Shown piece by piece: positions 21,618-34,079 of a DNA stretch of 64,000 bases; positions within the stretch are counted from its first letter, which is position 1; each line of letters begins with the position of its first letter. Under the pieces are notes generated by a model. It was not told where the DNA came from. It made no database searches and saw only the letters and a list, made by a program, of their open reading frames with translations. Position numbers and translations under genes: made by a program. The DNA comes from Cyanophora paradoxa (lineage: Eukaryota; Glaucocystophyceae; Cyanophorales; Cyanophoraceae). The stretch spans positions 1 through 64,000 of the forward strand of contig QPMI01000268.1 of NCBI GenBank assembly GCA_004431415.1, read 5' to 3'.

Positions 21618-22516
21618 GGCAGGCGCGCGCGCCGCCTTCGCTTGGCGCGTGCTGGCTTCAGGATAGGCTTCGTTGACGCTGTGTCAGACTCTCTCTGCTA
21701 GGGACATGGCTGTCCAGCGCTAGCTAGCCGCAGCTTCCGAGTCGCCGCGGCGCTGCTCGTGCAGGGATGCGCGGCGGACACCTGGAATCTCCCGGACCTC
21801 CTAGCGATGCGTTATCAACGCCAAGCGCGCCGGCGAACGGACCGTCGGACGCATCCCCGTCCCGGATAAGCCTCCATAGCCTCGAGCTCTGTCAGCCTGG
21901 CTGGGTCACGCAATACGTGTTGCTGTGAAGGGGTGTACATGTTACGCTAAGGCTGAAGTTGCCCAAGCGAACGCAGGCAAAGTCCGGGTCGACTCCCGAC
22001 AAGTAATGCTTCCTGCGTTCGCTCCGTGATCCAACATGCATGCATGCGCATATGCATGCATGCGCACCCTCGAGCTAGGCGCAGCCTAGAGAGCCTCGGA
22101 GTCTTGCAATTGCATCATGGCATTTGACTCTGAGGCAGGCCACATGTACTAGTGTACACCGTACCTGCGCATGCGCATGCCGGCGCCAGGCTGGCCCCGG
22201 CCGGCGCCCGCGCGCGCTTAAGCGCTAGCTTGCATGCGGTGCTCGGCCTTGACTCGGCGCAACGCTTGCATACGTACGCGTCCTCGGCCGCTCGGCGGGC
22301 CACGAGTCGCCGATATGTCGACGTCAGCCGGATCCGCGCCGGTCGCGCGGCCCTCGAATTCGAAATCGCCTGAATGAACAGTAATACTATAGCTAGATCG
22401 CAAGTTTGCAACAGCAGATATGTTGCTACAGTGATGAAGGCCTGGCCCAGTGGGCCGGGACCTATCGGAGCGGGTCTAGATCTAGATCTAGGCCTGGGGA
22501 CGGGTGCGGGCGGGGG
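21618..22516. other. Spacer between cyclase and methyltransferase genes
   Basis: No supported gene. It is dense in short palindromes, including ATGCATGCATGCGCATATGC near 22037 and AGATCTAGATCTAGATCTAG near 22478. It holds the 5' flank of the cyclase and the 3' flank of the methyltransferase. Confidence 0.5.
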
Positions 22517-23684
22517 CTATATCTTCTTGCCCTTGTCCTTGGAGGAGTAGAGGCGGATCATGTGCGGGGCCTCCACGAAGCGCGCCGAGGCCCAGAAGAC
22601 CACGCCCATCCACGCCGCCAGCGCGTACCCCGCCTGCAGGCCGCGTCGAAGGCGAAGGCGGCGCGCGGGCGGGGGTGCCGGCAGGGAGCAGGAGAGGGGG
22701 GTACGCACGGCGGACTCGAGGTGGAGGGCCCAGCCGAAGGCGGCGAGGGTCGTGCCCACGTACTGCGGGTCTGACAGGTACGCAAAGGGGCCTGCGGGGT
22801 ACGCGGTTCGCGGAGCCGGGGGCTGGGGCTATACGTAGCCGGGCCTGGGGCCCAGAGGCGGCGGACGCACCGCCGGTCACGGGGGCGTCCATCAGGTGCC
22901 CGAACGAGTCGCCGTTGTACATGCCTGCGTCCGCGGGCGCCGGTCAGGGGCGGCGGGCCCGGGGCCGCGGCGCGTCCCGTGGGCGGGGTGCGCGCCCTTG
23001 ATGCCGAGGGCCTGGAGGGTCCACCTGGCGCGCGCGCGGGGGTCAAATCAGGCGCTGTCCGGTCGCTTGCTCAGCCTGGCAGGCACGATCGGGGCGCACA
23101 GGTTCAGAGCAATGCCGGCGCCGAAGAGGGCGAGGCCGACGGGGGAGGAGAGGCCGCCCGGCAGCAGCGGCAGCGAGCTCTTCGTGCCTTCCACCGCTGC
23201 CGGCCCGCCGCTCGGACCGGCGGCGGCGCGCGGCGATCGAGCCCCGGGGCGCCGGCGCACCGACGTTGATGAAGTGGTCGCGGACGAGCGCCGAGGCGAC
23301 GAGGTAGACGGCGTAGTAGTAGACCGCGTTGCGCCCCAGCAGCTTCGTGAAGCACCGCGTGTGGTGCTCGATGTGCGCCGTCGCCTGCGCGCCCGGCCCG
23401 CGGCGCGCGTGAGCACAGCAGGCGCGCCGCCGAAGCTTAAGGCCGCCCCGGCCGCCCCGAGCTCCGCCAGGCGCGCGCCGCACGCGCCCCCCGAAACTAT
23501 ACTCTGTTGAGCCGGCTAGAGCTCTCGCGCCCTCGCCGCGCGCGAGCTATGCTCGCGGTTCGGAGTTTGGCGGAACCGCGCTGGCCACGCCCGGCGGATG
23601 CTTCGGGCGCCTCTCAATGCCACGCACGTTGTAGTTGACCACATGCAACAGGATCGCCAGGGCGGCGACCAGGACGCCCTCCAT
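22517..23684 (-). CDS. Phosphatidylethanolamine N-methyltransferase (phospholipid methyltransferase)
   Basis: The proposed start is ATG at 23682-23684 (MEGVLVAALAILLHVVNYN), giving a first membrane span. In-frame exons follow: HIEHHTRCFTKLLGRNAVYY, YLVASALVRDHFINV, LPGGLSSPVGLALFGAGIAL, WTLQALGIKGMYNGDSFGHL, PFAYLSDPQYVGTTLAAFGW and YALAAWMGVVFWASARFVEA, ending KDKGKKI-stop (22517-22519). The order GDxFG, then D-x-x-Y-x-G-x-T, then a Glu-containing last helix followed by a lysine-rich ER-type tail matches the PEMT/OPI3 family, which methylates (mono/di-methyl) phosphatidylethanolamine to phosphatidylcholine with SAM at the ER. The predicted protein is about 200 residues, the family's usual size. 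One intron, between GIKG and MYNG, has a GC donor. An upstream extension beyond 23684 is possible. Confidence 0.85.
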
Positions 23685-24932
23685 CGCTGCCGTACCCGGG
23701 ACTGGTTCCTTCCCCCGGCCCGGCCGCATTCTGTACCCAGTCATGAGGTCCACCCCCAGCCTCATTCTGTACCCAGTCAAAAAAGTCACCTCGCACTTCT
23801 ACCGCAACGTCGCCCCCACGAACAAGCGTCACCCGCCGGCACCACACAAGCCCCTCCAAGACCGGTTGACGAGATTTGCGTCGCATCCGACCGGCTGATC
23901 GCGTGGATTTTCGTTTCGGTGCGCCCGGCGATCTGCACCGCTCCCGGCCCATCCGATTGCACACCGCTGATCTAGTACATCGCAGCTTTGCAGTTTTGTC
24001 TTCCCGTCCGCGTCGGCCGCGAGCCTCTTCGACCATGATCGCGCGATTGGCGATCGCGCCTCCTGCTACGTCCTTCACGTCTCGCAGGTGGCCATCGCTC
24101 ACGATCGTCGTCGGTTCTTCGATCGGACGAGCCACGAGACCGCTTGCGGTGAGCTCGATCGCCCCGCTCCGCACTCCGCTTAAGATCGCCGAAGAGCGAG
24201 CCCGCCGGTTCCAAGTGATGTTGGAATAAAATCCTTTTCCCCCGACACGGATTTCTTTCTCATGGGGACCCTATCCATTCCCTGATGGAATCACGCTCCG
24301 ACTAGACCCTAGTCTATCTCGCGAAGATCTCGGTGGTCCAGCGATCTAACCTCTTTGCCGTTTGACGCGCAGCACAGAACAAATGCTGGAGAGCTTCAGA
24401 TCAATCCGATCGCGTCATGACGCGCGAGCCCAAGGCAAGCCTGCCGCCAAAGCCCCTTGTCCCTTGGCCCCCATCTGCCCGCCGCCCGCTCTAAGTGATG
24501 AATAAATTCATGACGGTCTACTGAGCACAATCTGTGCGGACAAACCTGAATAAACCCAACGCTTTATATCTGATCCTCCGGGCTTGTAAGACGTTAGAAC
24601 CTCTTCCTCCGCGTTCTCTTCCTCGTCATCGCTGACACTCGTCCTCTCCTTCTGCAGGCAGCAAGCCTCGATGCTGTGTCACCCTCGCCCGTCCCCCTTA
24701 CCCTCGCCTGTGTCTCCTTGTTCTTTTGGAAAAATGCAGTGCTCGATTCGAAACGTGTTCTTGAAAGCCGGGGATCGGGCCGGGGAAGTGCTCGGAAGCT
24801 GGGGAGCGGGGCAGGAAGCGTGCACACACCCGATAGGCCACAGCCATGGTCACGCGAGGCGAATGGCGCCGCCGGATTTACATATTACATACAGACAGCA
24901 GCGGCGGAGGCCAAACGAGCGCCGGCAGGGAC
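23685..24932. other. Spacer with a short tandem motif; possible minus-strand coding
   Basis: The motif ATTCTGTACCCAGTCA occurs twice (23728 and 23764). A minus-strand open frame (24174-23614) starts MRSGAIELTASGLVARPIEE and reads on into the methyltransferase start region; it might be an upstream exon or chance. The rest (24230-24900) has lower GC and no recognised exon. Confidence 0.4.
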
Positions 24933-26727
24933 CTACGCGTCGCCGGCGTGGCCGCCCCAGGCGCCCGGGTAGGGTTCGCCCTCTGCCCACTCGGACTGCC
25001 CCGAGAGGTCGCCGCCCGGCGCCAAGTCCTGCGCCGTCATCACCGCCACCTGCGCCGGCCGGTCAGGGGCGCAAGGGCCGGGGCCGGGGCGGAGGGAGGG
25101 GGGGGACGCGCGTTGACGCCCTGGGGCGGGCCGCCTCCGCCCGGGATCCGCGCGGTCATGTCCGCCAGGTGCTCTGTGGGGGGCCTCCGTAAGAGAGGGA
25201 AGGGCGCGGGGCAGGGGACGGGCGGGGCGGGGCGCACGGGGCATGACCCAGTCTGAGGCGGAGGAGGGGCAGAGGGGGTAAGCGGCGGGGCGGGCGAGGA
25301 GGAGGGGCAGGGAAGAGGGCGCGGGGGACCGCACTCGGGTCCTTCTTCTTCAGCTGCGGGGCGTCAGGTCAGGCGCGGCTCGCGGGGCGCGGGGGCGGGA
25401 CGCACCCGCGCGGCGCAGAACTTGATGTGCTGGCCCCAGCCGCTGACAAGGAGGCCGGGCGAGAGCCGTCAGGGGCGCGGGGAGGGGCCCGGGGAGGGGA
25501 GGGGGTCGGGGGCGGGGGGCGGGGGGCACCTGGGGAAGAGCCAGACCTGGCAGAGCTCGCACTGGTACTTGTACTTGACCTGCCCCTTGCCCTCGGGCGC
25601 CTCCTTGATGTTCGAGACGTTGTTGCGCTTCGCGGCCGGCCCGCCCCGCAGCTGCGCCGAGGGCGAGAAGTCGGGGTCCGCGGGGGCGTGCAGGTGCGAG
25701 GGCGTCTGCGGCGCCGGCTCCGGCGAGCCCGAGGCCGGCAGGCTCGTCCGGGGCGGCAGGGTCGCCGCCGGGTGCCGCGGCGCCATCCCCGCGTACGCGT
25801 TGTACGCCCCGGGCGGCGCCCCGCCCGGCACCGCCCCGGGCACACCGGGGTACGTCGAGCCGTACGCGCCTGGGTACCCCATCTGGGGCTGCCCGGGGAG
25901 GGGGATGGAGGCGGCGCCGACGAAGCCCGGGCGGGCGCCGAGGCCGGGGACGGCCCCCGGGCCCCCCGGGTAGCCCGGCACGCCGACCGCGCCGCCGTGC
26001 TGGTGCTGCTGCTGCTGGGCGAGGTAGCTCGCCTGGGCGCTCGCCTGCGCCTGGGCGGCGTTGAGGACCTGGATCTTCTTGCGCTCCTCCTCCTCCTCCT
26101 GCGCGAGGCTCTCCTCCTCCTCCTGCAGGGCGCGGCGGCCCTTCTCCGCCGCGAGCGCCGCCGCGCGCCGCGGCCGCCGGATCATCGACTCGGCGATGGA
26201 GGTGCGCCCCTGAGCCGCCTCCCGGTTGCGCGCCACCTCCTCCGGCGGCTTCGAGACGCGGCCCGAGGCCGTGAACTGCACGTCCGAGTGCGACGGGCCA
26301 GACGCGTGCGAGTGCGTCGCCGTCCGCGGCGCCATCATCGGCAGCCGGGGCGCCGCGTTCTCCACCCGCCGCTTCTTCCTGTCGCGGAAGGGGAAGACGG
26401 CCCTGCGCGAACGCCGCGTCGGCGGAGTGGCGACGGCGGCGGCGCGAGGCCAAGGCGCGAAGGGACTCTGGCTCACGGCGCGGCGGCGTCCTCCTCCTCG
26501 CGCTTGCGGATGAGCTCGGCATACTTGTCCCACACGGCGAACGCCTGAGGCGAGGGCCGAGCGGGCCTGCCGCAGATGGCTTCCTGGTGCGGGCACCTGC
26601 CGCAGCCAGGCAGGCGTCAGGGAACTCGCGGCCGCCCCATTCCGATGAAGCACAGCGAGAAACCCAATCGTCGAAGATCTCACCTGCAGACGCGTAGTCT
26701 CGACAGCGGGCAGTCGACGTGGAACAT
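24933..26727 (-). CDS. Putative zinc-finger protein with Glu-rich helix and Pro/Gly/Gln-rich linker
   Basis: ATG at 26725-26727 (MFHVDCPLSRLRVC) joins in frame to RCPHQEAICGRPARPSPQAF and AVWDKYAELIRKREEEDAAA. The long exon (about 26410-25540) holds AVFPFRDRKKRRVENAAPRL, a Glu-rich helix (ALQEEEESLAQEEEEERKKI), QQQQHQH and a Gly/Pro/Ala/Tyr-rich linker, then VKYKYQCELCQVWLFP. The next exons give GWGQHIKFCAA, LKKKDPNWVMP and QHLADMTARIPGGGGPPQ, and the protein ends PGAWGGHAGDA-stop at 24933. CELC followed by H and C in GQHIKFC could bind one zinc (C2HC-like), with a second Cys/His group at the N-terminus. The exons splice with no frame conflict. A nuclear or RNA-processing role would be typical of this architecture, but the family is not recognised. 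Confidence 0.65.
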
Positions 26728-27163
26728 GGCGCCCTTGCTGAGCGGCCCTCAAGCCAGGTCAATGTTCAAGCCCTCGTCGCCCTGTACCCCGGCAAACATT
26801 TCAGATTGCGCGCCCGCTAGCCAGGCGCGCGGTCGAGCGCACAACACGCCTCGCAGCGGGACGGGCTCGCTCGTGATCTGTTCGTCCGGCCGCTCTCGCC
26901 GGAGTCGCCGCCGTTAGCTGGTCGAGCCGCCGCCAGCAGCTACCGGCCCTCCGCGCACTTCCGGCGAAAGGCGTGGGACGACGTCACCGCGCCCAGGGTC
27001 TGCCGGTCTTTTCCCCGCCGAGCCTCGGCTTGCGTAGGCGTCCGATCTAGATACGCCGTGGCCGTCGTCGCCGCTCGGCCAGCCTCACCAGCCGGCAGCG
27101 CGCCGCGACTTATTCCGCTCGTCACTCGCTCGGTCGGGCGTCGCGCCATAGCCACGCGCCGCG

Positions 27164-29913
27164 ATGTCGACGGCGCTCATGGCGGCGGAACAGCCGTCCT
27201 GCGAAGAGGAGATCGGAATCCACGTCGGCTCCCGCCTGAAGAACATCGACCTCTTCCCATGTCCGTTCGCGCGGCTCGGCGCCTCCTGCCCCGCCGGCCC
27301 CGGCGCCGAACCGCCCTGACCGCCGCGCGCAGTCCGGATCGTGGGGTCGCAGAGCAGAATCGGGGGCGTCCTCTCCCTGGCGGCCCTGCTCCTCACGGCC
27401 TACTTTGTCCTGCACACGAGCTTCGTGCACCTCTCCGACGCGGATCAAATCGTCGCACAGGGGCGCGCCGCGCGGCCCTTCCACGAGCCCCTCGAGCTCC
27501 CCGCCGGCTCCATCCTCTGGGAGCTCGCGGACGCGTCGGGGCGGCCCGTCGCCAACTCGGTCCCGCTCCTCTCGCTGGAGAGCGTGCTGGAGAGCGGCGG
27601 GCGCGGCCAGGCGACCTCGTCCCGCCCCGCGCCCGTCTCCGAGGGCAGCTGCTCCCTGCCGGCCGCCCCCGACGGCACGCTCTACGCCTCGGGCCTCTCC
27701 TGCTACGCCCAGCCCTACTCCGTCAGCGGCTCCCTCGGCGGGCCCCAGTTCTCCCGCCTCCGCCTCCGCCTCGCCCTCCGCAGCCCCGACGGTGCCCCCG
27801 CCCCCGCCCGCAATGCGGAGCACGGCCCGCCGGGATGCGAGGCCGGGGCGCGCGCGCAGCCGGAGGGACGCTGGAGGGGCACGAGCTGCGCGTGTACGCG
27901 GTGACGCGGCCGGGCGCGGGGCCGGCGGCCGTCGAGGCGAGGCGGGCGCCCCTCGCCGCGGCCGCGCCGCCCGCCTCGCCCTCGCAGGCGTCTCCCGCTC
28001 CTCCTTCTCCTCCCACGTCCGCCCCCCCGCACTCGAGCCCGCGCCCCGCGCGCCGCTCACCCCCCGCAGCCTCTCGGAGCGCGCCGCCGCCTCTGAGGTC
28101 CCCCTCTCGGCCATCGACGCCGAGCTCTCGTACTCCCCCTCAGACTGGTGCGCTCCGCCATCCCCCCGGGGGGGCCGCACCCGATCGCCCACCCCGTACC
28201 CCCGCAGGGCGACCCCGGGGGCCCTCGTCGCGGAGATCGAGTTCGCCCCCGCCGGTTTGCCAGTACCCCCGCCCAGAATCCTGCACGCGTACCCCGTCCG
28301 ACTCGTTTCCCCCACCCCAGCGTACAGGATCGAGGAGACGGTGCGCTCCAAGAGCGCCGTACCCCTCGTCCTCGGCTGGGCCGCCTTCTGGTACCCCCGC
28401 CCTCCTCGAATCGTCGTGCCCGGGCGGTTCCTGACTTCCTTTTTCACTTCCGCGCAGGACCCTCATGACGATCACGCTGGGGACACTCGCGGCCGCCTAC
28501 AACCGCCACGTGCGCCGCGCGCTTCCCCGTGCCCCGTCCTTCGCCCTAACGCCCCGCAGACGTTCTCTCGGATCGGGATGGGGGCGCGGGGGGCGGCGGG
28601 GACGCCCGGGAGCAGCGCGGCGCCCTCCGCGCGCCCCGGGGAGATGGCACCCGAGACCGCCCTCGCCCGCGAGCTCGAGGTCCGTGCCCCCGCGGTCCCC
28701 GGCCCCCGCACCCGCCTCTTCTCCCCCTAGCGACCGGTGCTGTACCCCGGGCAGGCGCTGGGGGACAAGCTGGCGCGGGAGCGGTACCGGGACATGGTGC
28801 CGCTGGGGGGCCGGGGCTCGCGGGGGGCCCCCGGCGCCTCGGGCCGGGCCACGACGGGCTCCCTCGTGCTCGACGTCGCCAGCGGCCTCCCCGACGCCCA
28901 GCGGGGCCCGCCCTCCGGGTCCCCGACGGCCGCCGCCCTCGCCGCCCGCGCCGCCCAGGTCGCACTCAGCCCCAAGTTGTGCGCCCGCCCCGCCCCGCCC
29001 CGCCCCGCCCCGGCCCCTGCTCTGCGCCGGTTCGAGGCGGGGCGGGGGCGCAGCGACGACCTCGGGGGCAAGCAGCTCTCGCCCCGCCCCAGCGTCCACA
29101 AGGCCCGCCAGCAGTGCGCCTCCCCCCCCCTCTCCTCTCCCCGGCCCCGCTCGTCGCCTCGGCCGACCGCGTACCCCCGCAGCCTCGAGTCCCTGCGGAA
29201 GGAGTCCCGGTACTCCCCGGTGCGTTCCGACGGTTGCGTACCCCTCCAGCCCTTCCTCCCGGTCCGACTGTCTGCGCTCCAGGCCGGCCCGGTCGACTCG
29301 GCGGCGGCCGTCGCGGCGCTGTCCTCGGGGAGCCACGCGCACTCCGCAGGCGCCGCCCCCGCCCCCCGCTACTCCGACCCCCCCGCCTACCCCGCGCCCC
29401 GCGCCGCCCTCGCCGCCCCGTACCCCGCCCCCGCCTCCGTCTCGAACTCGGTGTCCTCCCTCTCCTCCGCCTCCTCCACGCTGTACCGGGGTACGCCCTT
29501 TTTCGGCCCCCGCCCGCCCTGCCGCGCCTCACGCTCGCCCCGCCCGAAGACCCGGCGAGCCTTTATGGCACCTACTCGGGGCACCCGGCGCCGAGCCGGC
29601 GGTACCGGCCCCCGGGGGGCCACCCGCGCAGCCCACGCGACTCGCGCTCGAACACCGGTGGGGCCATTTCCTCCGCCGGCCCGCCCCCGCGCTCACTCTT
29701 TCCTCGCCCCAAGACGCCTCGAGCGACGGCGGCGGCTGGCTCTCTCAGGACGGGTACGGGTCGGACGACCGCCCCTCGGCCGCCCTCGGCGGCGGCGGCG
29801 GCCCGACGGCCTTCTCGCGCGTCGCGCGGGGGCCCCCCGCCGGCCCCTACGGCCCGCCCGAGGGCTCCGACGCCGGCGCCGCCCCCTCGCACCCGCGCTT
29901 CGAGGTGCCCTAG
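27164..29913 (+). CDS. Two-pass membrane protein with disordered cytosolic tail
   Basis: ATG at 27164-27166 (MSTALMAAEQPSCEEEIGIH) reads to KNIDLFP and, after an intron with a GTCCG donor, continues RIVGSQSRIGG and TM1 (VLSLAALLLTAYFVLHTSFV). A luminal/extracellular region follows (LSDADQIVAQ, SCSLPAAPDGTLYASGLSCY, FSRLRLRLALRSPDG). TM2 is assembled from AVPLVLGWAAFW and TLMTITLGTLAAAYNRH (about 28360-28505). The rest is a long Ser/Pro/Gly/Ala-rich tail ending AGAAPSHPRFEVP-stop (29911-29913). The layout (short N-terminus, TM, loop, TM, long tail) recalls two-pass protist membrane proteins, but I recognise no named family. It is divergent from the zinc-finger gene, with about 430 bp of shared 5' region. 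Confidence 0.65.
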
Positions 29914-30291
29914 GCTGCTCGTGCGCCACCCCCCCTACTCGGCACTCACGCCCCGCCCCGCCCCGCAGGGCCGCGCGCACACGGCCGAGCGTCACTCCCA
30001 CGCGCGATGACAGTCCCGCGCCGTCCTCCGTCTCTTCCGTGTCTCTCTCCCGCGCGCGGCTTTCCCTTCATCCCTCCCGCTCACGTAGTCGGCCAGATAG
30101 TTTTTACCCGGCTAGCCCCCTGCCGTAGTCGCCCCCCCTCCCCTGCATACGTAGCCGGCTAGCCAGTTGTTCACAGCTCTGAGTGATAAGTTATCGTGTT
30201 GTTTGCATTCGACTGGACGCTGCTTTCGACCTAACAGGCGCGCTGACTAGGAGAGAGTGAGGGGCGCCGAGACGGGAGGGAAGACGCCGGG

Positions 30292-33250
30292 TCAGTGCTC
30301 CTCGGCGCCGGCCTGCAGCAGCAGGGACATGACCTGCGCATGGCGGGCGGGCGGGGAGGGCCGGGGCGTCACGCGCGCGGGGCCGGAGGGGCGCGGGGCG
30401 GCCGGGGCGGGCGCACGTCGTCGAGGTCGCGCCGGTTCGTGTTGTCCCGCTGCCTGCGCCCCGCCCCGCCCCGCCCCTCGCCCCGCCCTCCCGCTCCCGC
30501 TCGCACGGGCGAGGCCTCGAGCGGACGCGCACCAGACGATGCGCTTGAGGACGGGCCAGCCGTGCTGGTCCACCTGCCCGCCCGGCTGAGGGACGGGGGT
30601 ACATGACGGGAGGAGGAGGATGAGGGGTACCTGGTTTGCGTCCGCGCCGGCCCGCAGGAGGAACTCCACGACCTCGTAGGCCGGCACCTGCCGGGGGAGG
30701 AAGTCAGAGGGGGGAAGGAGGGGGGCGGGCGGGGGCGGGGCAGCGGGCCTTGCAGAAGGTGTGGAGGAGGGTACCGGCGGAAAAGTCCAGCGCCCCCTCC
30801 TTCTGCCACAGCGCCTCGATCGCCTCGTAGACCACCCGCGCGCTGCCAGCCAGGCGGGAAAGCGTGAGAGGGGGGGGGAAGGGGTTGGGGAGGAGGAAGG
30901 GGCAGAGGGGGCGGGCCTGCGGGCAAAGGCGGCGGCGTGGACGCGGCGCAGGGCCTCCCACAGCTCCCGCCCGAACGGGTCGTCCCACGGCCGCCGATTC
31001 AGCGCCGCCTGCCGCGCCCCGCGTCGAGGGCGCGGAGGGGAGGGAGAGGGGTACGGCAATGGGGGCGGGCGGGCCTTGACGCCCGGGCAGCTCGTGAAGC
31101 GCAGCGGCGCCATCGCGTCGGCCTCGTCGTTCATGTCCTGCCGCACCCCCGGGCTCGGCTCGAGTGTGGGGGGGGGGAAGAGAGCGCCGGGGGGTACGGA
31201 CCTTGACTTCGCGGTAGCGGGAGCGGACGAGGGGCTTCTCGGCCTCCACGTGCGCCGCCCAGTCCCCGTAGTCCTCCTCCCGCCTGCCCCGCCCCGCCCC
31301 CCCGGGGGGCTCGAAGGCCGCACGGCAGAAGAGGAGCTCGCTTGCCAGGCCCGGCGCCGGGGGCGCACCGCTCGCGGTCCCAGGCGGAGAGGAGGGTGGA
31401 GGAGCGGACGAGGCGCACGAGCTCATCCCCCGCGTCGAACTCCAGCAGCGTCTGCGGGGGCGGGGCGGGGTGGGGGAGGCGGGGAACGCCGGCGTGAGCT
31501 CCAGGCGGCCTCGGGGGCGGGGCGGGGCGGGGCGGGGCGGGGCTGCGGGGGCGCCTGGAGCTCGGCGAGGAGGGCCTCCTTGAAGGCATCCGACTTGCCC
31601 TCCGTGAACCGCCGCACGAACTGCCGGGAGCATCGGAGAGGGAGGGAGAGGCGGTGGCGGCGGGCGGGGGTAGGCTGGCGGGCCTTGGCGGTCTGGGCGC
31701 CGGACTCGTCGAGGTACCCGAGCTGCATCGACGCGATGTTGAAGTGCTGCGCGGGGGGGGGTCAGGGGAGGAGGGGTCGGGGCCGGCGGGGGGTAGGCCC
31801 GCCTGGAGGAAGCCAGCGACCGCCATCACGTTGAGCGAGACTGCCCAGGGGGATTGAGTCCGGGCGGGGGGGGGGGGGGGGGGGGGGGGGATGGGAGGGC
31901 GGGGGGTGCACCCTCCGGGGCGAAGAACTCGAAGAAGTGGCCGCCCTCGCCGGCCGCAACGGCGTCCCGCAGCGCCCCGCACGAGAGCCTACCCCCCGCA
32001 TCAGGGGGAGGAAGAGGAGGGCGGGGGCGGGCGGGGTACCGGAGGCGAGGGAGCAGGGGCGGCTGTCGGCGCGCCAGTCGAGGGCCTTGCAGAGGTGCGC
32101 GCACAGCAGCGCCGCCTGCGGCAGCGACAGGCCCTTCGCCTTCACCTGCGCCCCGGCGTCAGGGAGGGGGGTACGGCCGAGCTGGCTCCGGGGCCGGGGT
32201 ACGCGCCAGGATGGCGGCGGAGATGGCGACGCGGGCGGCCCACGTCGTGGGGGGCCCCTTGGCGTGGCCCGAGGCCTGCGGGTTGGGCGGCTCGGGGGCG
32301 GGGGCCGGGGCGCCGGGGGGTTCGCCGCGCCTTGGACTTGTAGAGGTCGGCGAGGAGACGGCCGGCGGCGGCGGGGTCGTCCTCCCCGTCGAAGACGATC
32401 TCCAGCAGGTCCCGCACGAACCTGTACCCCGCTGAGCGGGCCGGGGGCGGGGGGGCGGGGGAGGGGGGGGAAGCGGGCGGGCGGGGGGTACCGTATGTCG
32501 GGGACGCGGGCGTCCTCGGCGGTGAGGACCTTGGCGGCGAAGACTTTGGGGTCGCGGGGCGGCTCCTGGGCGAGGGACGTGAGGGAGGCGACCTCGGAGC
32601 CGCCCTCGGCGACCGCGGCCGCCTGCTTGCTCCGCCGGTACCCCGCCAGCATCTTCAGCCCGTCCTCCCCGAACTTCCGGTTCTGCTGCAGGCTCTCCCG
32701 CAGCGACTTGTAGTCCTGCGCCCCCGCCGCTCGGCCCCGCGGCCCGGCGGGGGCGGGGCGGGGCGGACGGCGGCGGGGGAGAGCTTGTCGGCGTCCTGGA
32801 GGGAATCCTCGTACATGCCGAAGGCGGCGAGGGCGAGGGCGCGGCGGTAGAGGGCCTTCTGGTGCGCGGGGGCGCCCCGCAGCGCCACCGAGGCGTCCAC
32901 CACGGCCAGGTCCAGCTCGTTCCGCTTCAGATAGCACTGCGCCCGGTTCGCGTGCAGCAGCGCCTCCATCTCGCTCCCTGCCGCCGCGTGAGTTCGGGCG
33001 CGCTCGAACGCGTCTGCCGCCGCGGGCGTGTCGGACCCTGCTGGGCGAGCTCCAGCGCGCGCGAGTACGCATCGGCCGCGACGGCGTGCTCGCCCCGTGT
33101 GAAGCGCTCGTTGCCGAGCGCCTTGAGCTGTTCGACTGTCGGCAGCGAAGAGGCCGGGAAGCCCGACGCGTCGGGTCCGGCCTCGTATCGCGCCCGGAAC
33201 GACGCAAGCTCAGTGCGCGGCGCGTAGAGCAGCCGCCTGCGCCGACCCAT
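30292..33250 (-). CDS. TPR and ankyrin-repeat protein (copy A)
   Basis: ATG at 33248-33250 (MGRRRRLLYAPRTELASFRA). The N-terminal exons carry TPR repeats: VEQLKALGNERFTRGEHAVA followed by AYSRALELAQQ, then LLHANRAQCYLKRNELDLAV and KALYRRALALAAFGMYEDSL. The GN-x(2)-F and K-x-x-Y-R-R residues match co-chaperone-type TPR domains. The middle exons (DLLEIVFDGEDDPAAAGRLL, GLSLPQAALLCAHLCKALDW, FNIASMQLGYLDESG, RRFTEGKSDAFKEALLAELQ) are of unknown function. C-terminal exons have ankyrin features: YEVVEFLLRAGADANQ, DQHGWPVLKRIVWC and QVMSLLLQAGAEEH-stop (30292-30294). Introns are short and C-rich, one with a poly(C) tract on the sense strand (31891-31868). A protein-interaction scaffold is inferred. 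A near-identical copy lies at 36533-39494. Confidence 0.78.
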
Positions 33251-33654
33251 TGTTCTGCTTCGAGTGCTTCCTTGTTGGGGGGTACCGCGCGCTGGAGCTG
33301 TGGCAAAGCTGGCCCGAGACCCCGTTCGTCTGCCCCGCGCCTGCCTCCCCGCCGACGACCGAGACCGCGTGGTGCACTCTGGCGCATTGGATCACTGACC
33401 GGGCGCAGCTCCGTTGTCAGTTACTTAGTTTCGAAAATCGAGGTTCGCCCGCCGCGCGCGCGCGGCGCCGGCGCGGCGAGATATCGTTTCGCTCCGCTGA
33501 CCGTGAATTTTGCCTTGCCCTCGAACAGAGCCGCGCGGCGCGTATCGCAGCCGATCGTGGGAAATCTCGCGTCAGCTATTGCGGAGGGCGCGGGATCCGG
33601 GAGCGCCCCTGCATGCGCAGCTTGTCCTCGGAATCTTCGTCTGCGTGTTGGTAA

Positions 33655-34044
33655 TGTACATGGCGAGCAAAGCGGCGAAACAGCCGCCTAGCCCACCAGT
33701 GCTGACGTGGGCGGACGTGCGGGCGGGCGGTGGCGGGTTTGTGCGCAGCACGCTGGAGCTGGTGGCGCAGGGCGCGCCCTTCATCCTGCGGCATACATTC
33801 AAGGCGGCGGACACGCGGGGGGAGATCCTCCCTCTCTTCTTCTACCTGGAGGGCGCCCCGCCGCCGGGCCTGCTGCGCGTCCGCGCCGGCCCGGCGCCGG
33901 CGGGTCCCGCATCCGCTGGCGCAACCCCCACTTCCACAGGCGCGCCCCGCGCTCCTGGGCTCCCCCGCCCCCGTGCACGTGGGCTGCCAGGCTGAAGCGA
34001 TCGGAGCGCAGCTTCGCGGACGGGCAGAGCGGCGCGCGTATTGA
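33655..34044 (+). CDS. Small protein of unknown function (copy A)
   Basis: It is divergent from the TPR/ankyrin gene. ATG at 33655 (MYMASKAAKQPPSPP) is the first in frame; the same frame upstream encodes a hydrophobic stretch (LVLGIFVCVLVMYM), so an upstream exon could supply a membrane anchor. The body reads VLTWADVRAGGGGFVRSTLE, AQGAPFILRHTFKAADTRG and EILPLFFYLE. Beyond this, either the frame continues in Pro/Ala-rich sequence or an intron ends at CACAG and the protein finishes with VHVGCQAEAIGAQLRG and TGA at 34042-34044. No family recognised. The opposite strand is also open, but its composition is less protein-like. Confidence 0.45.
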
Positions 34045-34079
34045 AAACGACGACCTCGCGAATTTTGAGTGGGGCTGAG

